Shown here: piece by piece, positions 1 through 8,097 of the stretch | Position numbering within the stretch: the stretch's first letter is position 1 | Layout: every line of letters begins with the position of its first letter | Origin: Dactylis glomerata | Lineage: Eukaryota > Streptophyta > Magnoliopsida > Poales > Poaceae | NCBI GenBank assembly: GCA_007115705.1 | Contig: QXEO01000546.1 | Span: 8,160,621 to 8,224,620 of the forward strand | DNA: 64,000 bases | Reading direction: 5' to 3' | Made by a program: the position numbers and the translations under genes | The notes under the pieces: generated by a model | The model's input: the letters and a program-made list of their open reading frames with translations, nothing else | Databases searched by the model: none | Told to the model about the DNA's origin: nothing

Positions 1-434
1 GCTCAGCTGAAACCGAGCCGGCTCACCTTCCATGGCATCATGCCTGGGCACTCTTCCACCCCTTTGGGCAAGGTGCAGCTGGAGGTTCTCTTCGGAAAGA
101 AAGGAAACAGCCGCCGCGAGCCCATCTGGTTCGAGGTGGTGGACATCAGCAGTCCCTACCACGGGCAGCTCGGCCGTCTAGCCCTGGCCAAGTTCATGGC
201 TGTGCCGCATTACGCCTATCTGAAGATGAAGCTCCCAGGACCCAGAGGTGTGATCACAGTCTCGAGGAAAAGCGGCAGCTTCTACATCGCGTGGAGCTCA
301 CCCAGCAAGATGTGCCGGTTCGCCAGTCGCCGGTGGAGCAGTTCAAGCCGGCCAACGACACCAAGAAGATCCTGCTGGACGAGAGTGATCCCACCAAGTA
401 CGTCATCATCGGCACCGGCCTGTCTGCCAAATAG
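1..434 (+). pseudogene. Element A: aspartic protease C-terminal part, broken
   Basis: The sequence opens inside the retropepsin-like region. In frame from base 1 it encodes FHGIMPGHSS, then the WFEVVD, LALAKFM and GPRGVIT blocks that also occur in element B (about 10700-10940) and element C (about 57330-57565). The catalytic aspartate lies off the left edge. After GVIT (about position 260) roughly 80 nt present in B are missing, which moves the reading to the frame used by RT. The region ends with TAG at 432-434, exactly where element C also has TAG (57823-57825); related Tat elements have Gln there. The linker between protease and RT is otherwise open. Family and damage are clear; the exact deletion ends need an alignment with B. 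Confidence 0.75.
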
Positions 435-2525
435 GAAAGCGAGCTCACCAGCTTCCTCCGTGAGAATCGGGACATCTTCGCATGGTCTCCAAAGGACATG
501 CCAGGTGTACCGAGAGAGCTGGCTGAGCACTCACTCAACGTCCGACTAGATGCCAAGCCGGTCAAGCAGCCACTGCGGCGTTTTGCAGAAGAGAAAAGGA
601 AAGCTATTGGCGAGGAGATTGCCTGGCTCCTTGCAGCCGGCTTTATCATGGAGGTATTTTACCCTGACTGGCTTGCGAATCCAGTCTTGGTTCTGAAGAA
701 GAATAACACTTGGCGAATGTGTATCGACTACACTAGCCTCAACAAGGCTTGCCCCAAGGATCCTTTCGCACTACCACGGATCGACCAGGTGATCGACTCC
801 ACAGCTGGTTGCGACCTGCTGTCCTTCCTGGACGCTTATTCAGGTTACCACAAGATCCCGCTCTTCCAGCCGGATCAGATCAAGACGTCCTTCATCACCC
901 CATATGGAGCCTACTGCTATATCACCATGCCATTTGGCCTGAAGAACGCTGGAGCAACTTACCAGCGGACCATGCAGCGATGTCTGCAAGGGCAGATTGG
1001 GAGGAACGTGCATGCTTATGTGGATGACGTGGTGGTGAAGACCAAGCAGAGCGGCACGCTCCTGGACGATCTCAAGGAGACCTTTGCCAACCTACGGCGC
1101 TATCGCATGAAGCTCAATCCCGAGAAGTGCACCTTTGGCGTGGCGGCTGGACAGCTCCTAGGTTATATCATTTCCCAGCGAGGGATCGAGGCTAACCCCT
1201 CGAAGATAAAAGCCATCGAGGCCCTAGAGAAGCCCACCCAGCTCAGAGACGTGCAGAAGTTTGCTGGTTGCTTGGCCTCGCTCAGCCGGTTCATCAGCCG
1301 GCTCGGGGAGAAGGCCATGCTGCTATACCAGCTGATGAAGAAAACGGACCACTTCGTTTGGTCCCAGCGCGCTGACGATGCCTTCAACGACCTCAAGCGA
1401 GCCTTGTCTACCACGCCAATATTGGCAGCGCCGGCTCCACGAGAGCCAATGCTGCTCTACATCGCGGCTACTCTGCGAGTCATCAGTGTCGTGATCGTAG
1501 TGGAGCGCATCGAGGAAGGCAAGGAGCTGCCAGTTCAGCGCCCGGTGTACTACCTGAGTGAGGTGCTCACTCTCTCCAAGCAGAACTACCCGCACTACCA
1601 GAAGGTCGCGTACGGCGTGTACGTGGTGGCCAAGAAGCTGAAGCACTACTTCGAGGAGCATCCCATCACGGTGGTGAGTACCACTCCGCTCTCGGAGATC
1701 ATCGGGTGCAAGGACGCGTCAGGAAGAGTGGCCAAATGGGCGATTGAGCTCGCTGCCCATACCATTCAGTACAAGCCCAGGACGACGATCAAGTCGCAGA
1801 TCATAGCAGATTTCTTCGCTGACTGGGGAGAGCACCAGTACCTGCCGCCGGCTCCAGACTCCACCCACTGGCGCATGCACTTCGATGGCTCCAAGTTGCT
1901 CGGGGGCTTGGGGGCCGGCGTCGTCCTCACCTCTCCCAAGGGAGACAAGCTGCAGTACATGCTGCAGATGCACTTCCGTGCGTCGAACAACGTCGCCGAG
2001 TATGAAGCCCTGGTGCATGGGCTCAAGATGGCCAAGGAGATTGGCATCAGGAGGATCCTCTACTTCGGAGACTCTGACCTGGTGGTGCACCATGTCTTGG
2101 GATATTGGGACGCCAAAGACGCCAACATGGCCTCCTACCACTTCTACGTGCAGCAGCTCAGCGGATTCTTCGAGGGCTGCGAGTTCCACCACGTCCCCAG
2201 AGCAAACAACGACGAGGCGGACCGGCTGTCCAAGATTGGCTCCACCAAGCAAGATATCCCAGCTGGGGTGTCACTAGAAATCATCCACAAGTCGTCCATC
2301 AAGCCCTCGCCGGAATCTCCATCCATCTACGTACCTGGAGACCCTGCTCCGGCTCAGGTGCCACCACCGGACCCGGGGGCTGCCGTCTCGGGACTGAAGG
2401 AAGCAGCCGGCCAGCCCAGCGCGGCCGGCTCGGCGAAGGACACGGGGGCTGCCGACTCCATGCCCGCTCCCCCAGCCGGACAATCAGACGAGGCCGACAC
2501 GACGACGGACCCGGGGGGCTGCTGA
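435..2525 (+). pseudogene. Element A: reverse transcriptase and double RNase H
   Basis: Open for nearly 700 codons after the TAG at 432. Seen in order: FLRENRDIFAW and PGVPRELAEH at the start of RT, the MCIDYTSLNKACPKDPF and LLSFLDAYSGYHKIPL blocks, PYGAYCYITMPFGLKNAGATYQR, the catalytic YVDD at 1017-1028, and the thumb/connection. Next comes a decayed first RNase H (YLSEVLTLSKQNYPHYQK), then a second RNase H (MHFDGS, NNVAEYEAL, YFGDSDLV, NNDEAD) that keeps its acidic residues. A Pro/Gly/Ala-rich linker leads to integrase. In that linker a run of six G at 2513-2518 shifts the frame and ends the ORF at TGA 2523-2525; one base fewer would keep the frame open into integrase. Role: copies element RNA to DNA and removes the RNA strand. 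Confidence 0.9.
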
Positions 2526-3834
2526 TCCCCTGCTCGCCAGTGTCTTCCACATACGGGAGATACCTTCCTGGGCGGAGCCATTCTCCAACTACCTCATCAC
2601 TGGGGACTTGCCGCAAGACGAAGTGGAAGCTAGGCGAATTCAATGCCACGCAGGGGCGTACACCATCATCAACAGCGAGCTGTACAAGCGCAGCGTGTCA
2701 GGCATCTTCCAGAAGTGCATCGAGCCGAAAGAAGGGATAGAGCTGCTAAGAGAAATATACCAAGGGGAGTGCGGACATCATGCATCTTCCAGAGCTTTGG
2801 TGGCCAAAGCCTTCCGCCATGGTTTCTACTGGCCTACGGCCAAGCAGAATGCAGAGCAACTGGTGAAACAGTGCAACGGCTGCCAGCGCTTCTCCAAGCA
2901 CAGAAACACTCCAGCGGCAGCCCTCAAGACCATCCCGCTCACTTGGCCGTTCGCAGTTTGGGGCCTGGACATGGTAGGGCCATTCAAGACCGCACCCGGG
3001 GGCTTGACGCATCTGCTGGTTGCTGTGGACAAGTTCACCAAGTGGATCGAGGCCAAGCCAATCAAAAAACTTGACGGCTCGTCCACCATCAAGTTCTTCA
3101 ACGAGATCATCACAAGATATGGAGTTCCCCACAGCATCATCACTGACAACGGGACAAACTTTGCGAAGGGAGTCTTTGCTGATTACTGTGGCAAGAAGGG
3201 CATCCGGCTGGACTTAGCGTCAGTAGCGCACCCTCAGACAAATGGGCAAGTGGAGAAGGCAAATGGGCTGATCCTGGCTGGCATCAAACTAAGGCTGGTC
3301 GAGCCTCTCGAACGCTCAGCCGGCTGTTGGGTCGAGGAGCTACCCTCGATGCTCTGGAGCCTGCGCACCACTCCAAATCACTCTGTTGGTTTCACACCTT
3401 TCTTCCTGGTCTATGGAGCAGAAGCGGTATTGCCCACGGACATCGAGTTCGATGCGCCCAGAATTGTCCAGTACACGGAGAAGCAAGCAAAAGAAGCTCG
3501 CGAAGATGGCATCGACCTCCTCGAGGAGGCACGTGAGCAGGCTTTTGCCAGATCAGCGCTCTATCAGCAGTAGCTGCGATGATACCATAGCCGGAAAATT
3601 CGCCCGCTCACGTTTCGCGAAGGAGATCTCGTACTCCGGCTGATCCAGAACACCAAAGGCATGCACAAGCTGTCCTCTCCTTGGGAGGGACCGTTCATTG
3701 TCAGCCGGGTTCTGGGAAATGGGGCATACTACCTCATCGATGCGCAAGAGCCCAGAAAGAACAAGGCAGATAACTCTGACAAGGAGACGGAGCGTCCCTG
3801 GAATGTCAGTCTCTTAAGACCTTTCTTCTGCTAA
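2526..3834 (+). pseudogene. Element A: integrase with two premature stops
   Basis: The frame resumes after the G-run frameshift (FHIREIPSWAEP) and carries the zinc-binding domain (GECGHHASSRAL ... CNGCQRF), then the catalytic core with Asp in WGLDMVG, Asp in IITDNGTNF and Glu in NGQVEKANG. LWSLRTTPN and FFLVYGAEAVLPTD follow. TAG at 3571-3573 and TGA at 3580-3582 interrupt the frame right after YQQ, but the same frame stays open to TAA at 3832-3834 and encodes the expected C-terminal part (EGDLVLRL, WEGPFIVSR, YYLIDAQEP, WNVSLLRPF). The stops are therefore late point mutations in an otherwise complete integrase. No chromodomain is present, as expected for Tat. Confidence 0.9.
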
Positions 3835-5206
3835 GGCAAAAGCTTGTACCCCGAAAAACTTGTCAATCAATAAAGGATGACGGAGCGGCTAGTTACGGCC
3901 GGCTCCGAGGAAAACACTTCGTGTATGTTTTGCTTCCTGCGTTATTCACTTGACCGGCAGCCGGCTCCGGGCACCGAGCCACAGCCGGCAGCCCTAAAAA
4001 AAGATCGATTTCTCGCCAGCCGGATGAGTACTACGTATGAAGAAGGTCTCGAGCCCAACCTCCACCTTCCGGCTCCACGTAGCCGGACGGATAGGAGCCG
4101 GCAGGCCACATACGAAGGAAAGCCACAGAGCAGAACCGTAAACGATAGAAAACCGCTCAACCAAGCGTTGGGGGGGGGCAGTGTTTGTTAACTATACATT
4201 GGTAAGCATGAGTCGGGTGCCCGATAAACCGAAGTACTACTTCTCACTCCGCGACACACTCCCACCCTAGGCCGGCATTCGGCTGCCGGCCCAACGGAGA
4301 CCAACCGGCGCTAGGCTGCCGGTTGGGGGTAGAAGGACCGAAGGGTGGGAAGATTAAGGAAAAAGTTAAGGGAACCGGACAAAGGCAAAGCCAGCGAATG
4401 GTTGATAATCACAGTCTCTCGACATCTGGGCTGAGTAGCCACGTCAAAGAGGTTCGAAGCTCGAGCTGCCTGGCTCGGCGTTGGTACCATACGAGAAAGG
4501 TTAGTTTCGAGCCAGCTGTCAGTCCAGCTGCCCCAAAACTCGGGGGCTAGGGGGAAAGGGAATTGGCCCTCAGAAGTGAGCCAGCTCCAGTACCTCGTCG
4601 GCTGTCCGATCAGCTGGCGCTGCGACATGATCAGCAAACGAGAAACAAAATCGAAACCTAACACTCGCAAAGTAATGGCTAGAGCCAGAAACTTGGAGAT
4701 TTACTCCAACCGCGGCAAGGGACGTGCGAAAGCCTGGGAAGGGAGACGTGCCGGCTCCGGCCCCACTCGAGCCGGTACAGGACTTAGCTTCCACTCCAAC
4801 CCCGCCAAGCCGGAACTAGTCCGTCATTCCTAGAGCCGGCCAGCAGAAGCGCTGCTCCTTTCGCGCTGAGGCCGGAGGATCTCACCCGAAGCGTCTGTGC
4901 AAGCCAGTGACCATCGTAGTCCCTATCTACGGAGTCGCGCGGCAATGGTTCTATCCAAGGAAGAATCCTAGCCGAGGAATCGTCACAGCGCTATGGTACA
5001 AGCAGAAGAACATTCATACAACAAATGAAGAAAGACAAGTTTTCATTAAGTGAAAGTTTGATGATTACAAAAGCTCCCTAAATCGCTACCCTAAGAGTGC
5101 CAAGTACTCCTAGCCTGGGCGATGCTCGCCTTCCTCGGCCTGGCACGAGCGCCACATGGACTTCGCCCCGGAGAAGTCCGTGTTGGAGGTCGACAAGGCT
5201 CGCCCT
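3835..5206 (+). other. Element A untranslated region between pol and antisense ORF
   Basis: No supportable ORF. AATAAA lies at 3869-3874, 35 bp past the pol stop; element B has AATAAA at the matching place (11281-11286), so it may be a poly(A) signal for a short gag-pol mRNA. The stretch is rich in GCCGGC-type words and is collinear with element B: around 4024 (GATGAGTACTACGT) with 11436 and 11576, and around 4225-4350 (ACCGAAGTACTACT, CCGGCATTCGGCTG) with 11770-11900. From about 5040 it forms the 3' flank of the minus-strand ORF that follows. Confidence 0.6.
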
Positions 5207-6079
5207 TCACGGCTGGGCGGCGAAGGCGCGGGCGGAGAGGGTGCCGTCAAAGAGGCAGATGGTGAAGTCCTCCTTCCCATCGTGGCGGGTGAGAAGGATG
5301 AACCAACCCTCGTGCACGCCATAGTCGATGAAGAACTTCGACCACCCATCGCGGAAGTAGCACACCCCCTGGCTGTCGTAGTAGACCTCGACGCGGTACG
5401 TGGGCTGGCCGCCGCTGCATTCCCGCAGCTTGGCGTAAGCCATCTCCTGGTCCTCCATTGAGCTCGTAAATTGGGACGGGAGGCGGAGGAGGTCCCGGGC
5501 ACCGGCAAGCACAGGGATGATGCAGGTCGACCATCCCCCGGCCAAGATATAGGCCGGCGGTTGGAGTGCCGGTTTCTCCAACCAGGGCCACGACAGACCC
5601 ACTGGAGGCGAAGCCGCTGCCCAGAACCCTGCGGAAGTAGAGGCAGTGGCCCCGAGGGCAGCGGGGACCCTCCTGTTCTTGCTGCCGGGTGGACGTCCGC
5701 GACGGCGGGGCAACGAAGGAGCAGCAGCTGCCACGGAAGCGGTTTTCCTCCCGCTCCCCTTCGGACGACCGGGCCTCCGTTTCTCTGGGACGCCCGCATC
5801 GCTGGGAGCCCCGGTTGCCTGGGGCGCGACGAAGGTGGAGGGAGCGGCGGCGGCCTTCGCCGTAAGGGCCTCCAAGGTACTCTTGTTGCGGCTCTCCTTC
5901 GGGTGACCGCGCTTCCGGGACGCGGAAGACGCCATCTCCTGCGCCTTGACCTCTTCCTTGCTCCCCTCTGGCGGCGGAACCGCTGAGGGACGACATGACC
6001 GGGTTGGGCTTGGAAAGGAGAGGCTCGAGGTAAGGGGAGAAGTGGGGGGAATGCCCATAGCAACGAGCACGCTCAGCAT
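5207..6079 (-). CDS. Element A antisense ORF: AT-hook + B3-like DNA-binding protein
   Basis: 290 codons, uninterrupted, transcribed against the retrotransposon. The first ATG is at 6079; the methionine at residue 49 (MASSASRKRGHP) is an equally good start. Two AT-hook cores are visible: RRPGRPKGSGRK (about residues 101-112) and RRRGRPPGSKNRR (about 125-137). Residues about 190-288 resemble a plant B3 (REM-type) fold: a 'LPSQF' strand, then YRVEVYYDSQGVCYFRDGW, 'KFFIDYGVHEGWFILLTRHDG' and 'FTICLFDGTLSARAF'. AT-hooks bind the minor groove of AT-rich DNA and B3 domains bind specific sites, so a nuclear DNA-binding role is inferred. It occupies the slot where elements B and C carry a different, intron-containing antisense gene. 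GC-rich frames overlap it on both strands; I chose this frame for its motifs. Confidence 0.65.
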   Translation of the reverse strand: MLSVLVAMGIPPTSPLTSSLSFPSPTRSCRPSAVPPPEGSKEEVKAQEMASSASRKRGHPKESRNKSTLEALTAKAAAAPSTFVAPQATGAPSDAGVPEKRRPGRPKGSGRKTASVAAAAPSLPRRRGRPPGSKNRRVPAALGATASTSAGFWAAASPPVGLSWPWLEKPALQPPAYILAGGWSTCIIPVLAGARDLLRLPSQFTSSMEDQEMAYAKLRECSGGQPTYRVEVYYDSQGVCYFRDGWSKFFIDYGVHEGWFILLTRHDGKEDFTICLFDGTLSARAFAAQP

Positions 6080-6562
6080 TTAAAGAGGAGCGATGAAAGG
6101 GATAACCCCCCGACGTTTCGGTAACCACCCCCCACATCATGTGCGCCCGCAGCGGTTGCCACAGCGGATCGTGGGGGGAACCGATGGGACGCGTCGCTGA
6201 CGTGTGCCAGTCCGCCCCACGTGGCGACTCGGGAAGTTATGATGGTGGTGATTTCGAAGTCAAAACGACGAGATTGGCCACTAGCGCACTGCATCGGCCG
6301 CAGCGTTGGAGCAAGACCCGAAGCGGCACAAGTTCCAAGGAGGCAACACACCGGCTCGCAGCTGCTAGCCGGGTTAAGCCTGGAGCTGGTACGTCTCAAG
6401 ACGGCCGGAGGAATTCCGCGTAACTTGGCCTCGAAACCAGCAATCTCCAGGCCAGACGGAGAATCCTGGGACTTCAACGAAAACGAGCAAGACTTCGGCG
6501 AGAAGAAGAACCCGCCGAAGCCCCATGCTAACCCATGAGACTTCACTAGTTTCGGGGGCTAG
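6080..6562 (+). other. Element A region upstream of 3' LTR, with polypurine-like tract
   Basis: About 480 bp between the antisense ORF start and the LTR. On the minus strand it would be the promoter of the antisense ORF; a TTTAAA lies at 6079-6084. The end reads TTTCGGGGGCTAG and directly abuts the LTR (G run 6554-6558); the same tract precedes the LTR of element B (G run 42891-42895), so it is the plus-strand primer region. The last 40 bp (CATGCTAACCCATGAGACTTC) are shared with B at 42861. No other ORF is supported. Confidence 0.6.
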
Positions 6563-7306
6563 TGTCGTGGGGATGACTTATAGGGCGTACCAAGGGCCGA
6601 GCAATATGCCGGCTGGCGTCCCAGGAGTCTCCACGACCTCAGCACGAGAAGACCGGCTCCGTCCGAAGGGCCGGCTGCGCCAGCAGCCGGCTGGCGATTC
6701 CACCGAGGAGAGCCAGAGCCGGGCGATGAAGACAAAAGCCCTCCAACGGCTATTTCGCCAAAAGTGGGCTGGCCCCGACAAGAGCGACAGAAGCCAAGGA
6801 CGGGAGTGACGAGCGCCACGACCGGCCTCAGCCAATCAGCAATCAAAGACCCTTCCCCACGACGGGATCCGAGGCAAAAGGGAGGGGATATGCCTCCCAG
6901 ATGCTGGTCCAGGGGAAAGGCGCTTTATAAAGCACCTTTGTCAGAGCAGGGCGGGAGGATCACGCCAAGGACGCCGCCGCCGAGGAGCCGGCAGCCGGTC
7001 GAACCGCCACCTAACCTGTAACCAGCCCCCCGCCTATATAAGGGGGCCTGGACCCTTAGTCTAGGGAGATCCGATCTTCTTCTTCCTCCTCTAGCCCGAA
7101 CAGCTCGAGGAGCACTGTAATCGCTACTGTCTAAGATAATACGAAGCAGGCAGGAAGTAGGGGCTTTACCTCCACCTGGGAGGGCCCTGAACCTGGGTAA
7201 ACCGAGGTGTCTCCGTTGGCACAATCCCGAGCCGGACCCATCGTCACCACCGTCGAGCCCCATCGATAAGCCACCCCATGGCTACTGTCTCTAAATTCCC
7301 ACGACA
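6563..7306 (+). repeat. Element A 3' LTR (744 bp)
   Basis: Starts TGTCGTGGGG and ends CCACGACA, giving a 7-bp terminal inverted repeat. Same family as the LTRs of element B (7357-8097 and 42900-43640) but clearly more diverged from them than they are from each other. Internal signals: a near-perfect palindrome around TTTATAAA at 6916-6939 and a TATATAA box at 7035-7041 followed by the GGGGGCCTGGACCCTTAG block. The last 30 bp contain CCCATGGCTACTGTCTCT, which in the matching 5' LTR of B is the start of the gag frame. Confidence 0.92.
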
Positions 7307-7356
7307 ATGATGATGATGAGACGATGGACGAAGATACTCAGGGTCCCCGCAAGAGG
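7307..7356 (+). pseudogene. CACTA TNP2 transposase coding fragment between elements A and B
   Basis: Fifty bases left between two retrotransposon insertions. Read in the frame of the TNP2 ORF at 44156 it is open and encodes an acidic stretch (DDDETMDEDTQGPRKR) that continues directly into DKRRDVVFPAAC at 44159 once element B and one AGAGG copy are removed. Bases 7352-7356 (AGAGG) are the left target duplication of B. The transposase sequence to its left is outside the window, beyond element A. Confidence 0.85.
7352..7356. repeat. Target site duplication of element B, left copy (AGAGG)
   Basis: AGAGG immediately precedes the LTR start at 7357 and occurs again immediately after the terminal LTR tail at 44154-44158. 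Removing everything between, plus one copy, restores the TNP2 reading frame. Confidence 0.9.
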
Positions 7357-8097
7357 TGTCATGGGGATGACTTATGGGGCATGCCACGTGCCGAGCTATC
7401 TGCCGGCTGGCGTCCCAGGAGTCTCCACGGCTCGAAGGCCAGAAGACCGGCTCCACCCGAAGGGCCGGCTGCGCCAGCAGCCGGTTGGCGACTCCATCGA
7501 GGAGAACCGGAGCCGGGCGATGAAGACAAAGCTTCTCAACGGTTGACTAGCCAAAAGTAGGTTGGCCCCGACAGGAGCGACAGAGGCCAAGGACGGGATG
7601 ACGCCTGCCACGACCGGCCTCAGCCAATGAGAGATTGAAGGTCCTTCCCCGCGACGGGATCCGAGGCAAAAGAGAAGGGATATGCCTTCCAGATGCCGGC
7701 CCGGGGGAAAGGCACTTTATAAAGTGCCTTTGTCAGAGCAGGGCCAGGAGATCACGCCAAGGACGCCGCCGCCGAGGAGCCGGCAGCCGGCCGAGTCGTT
7801 ACTTAACCTGTAACCAGGCCCCCGCCTATATAAGGGGGCCTGGACCCTTAGTCTAGGGGAGATCCGATCTTCTTCTTCCTCCTCTAGCCCAAACAGCTCG
7901 AGGAGCATTGTAATCGATACTGTCTAAGCAATACAAAGTAGGCAGGAAGTAGGGGTTTCACCTCCACCCGGGAGTGCCCTGAACCTGGGTAACCGTGGTG
8001 TCTCAGTAGGCATAATCCCGAGCCGGGCCCCTCGTCTCCACCGTCGAGCCCCTCCGATAAGCCTACCCATGGCTACTGTCTCTAAATTCCCACGACA
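7357..8097 (+). repeat. Element B 5' LTR (741 bp)
   Basis: Starts TGTCATGGGG (TGTCGTGGGG in the partner LTR at 42900) and ends CCCACGACA. It carries a perfect 24-bp palindrome centred on TTTATAAA at 7708-7731 and a TATATAA box at 7827-7833, about 95 bp downstream of it. The ATG at 8069 lies in U5 and opens the gag frame. It differs from the LTR at 42900-43640 by a modest number of substitutions and is the same length. Confidence 0.93.
7827..7833 (+). promoter_or_regulatory. TATA box of element B 5' LTR
   Basis: TATATAA followed by GGGGGCCTGGACCC. The same box lies at 7035-7041 in the LTR of A and 43370-43376 in the second LTR of B. Its place about 270 bp before the LTR end leaves room for R and U5 and puts the gag ATG (8069) inside the transcript. 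Function inferred from position. Confidence 0.65.

Larger units (their letters stand above)
1..7306 (+). mobile_element. Tat-clade Ty3/Gypsy retrotransposon A, 3' part (left end outside window)
   Basis: Order seen: protease end, RT, RNase H, integrase, a 1.4-kb untranslated stretch, an antisense ORF, a G-rich tract and a 3' LTR. Seen directly: the RT core with YVDD, a second RNase H-like domain after the first, the DDE integrase motifs, and an LTR ending in TGTCGTG...CACGACA inverted repeats. Dual RNase H and antisense ORFs downstream of pol are established traits of plant Tat elements. The 5' LTR and gag lie off the left edge. The 3' LTR ends at 7306 in CACTA transposase coding sequence, so the predicted 5-bp target duplication is ATGAT (7307-7311); its left copy is outside the window. 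LTR and 3' region are the same family as element B. Pol carries a deletion, stops and a frameshift, so the copy is not autonomous. Confidence 0.9.

Noticed and set aside
3877..4191. Small + strand ORF behind pol of element A
   Set aside because: No motif, GC-rich repeated words, not conserved in the matching part of element B.
5110..6140. Alternative minus-strand ORFs 5110-6063 and 5247-6140 overlapping the B3-like ORF
   Set aside because: Low-complexity Arg/Ser/Pro translations without motifs; only the 5207-6079 frame shows AT-hooks and a plausible fold.
6563..8097. The two adjacent LTRs as the LTR pair of a single 50-bp element or a tandem solo pair
   Set aside because: The 50 bp between them is TNP2 coding sequence, each LTR has its own flanking duplication, and the right LTR pairs with 42900-43640.
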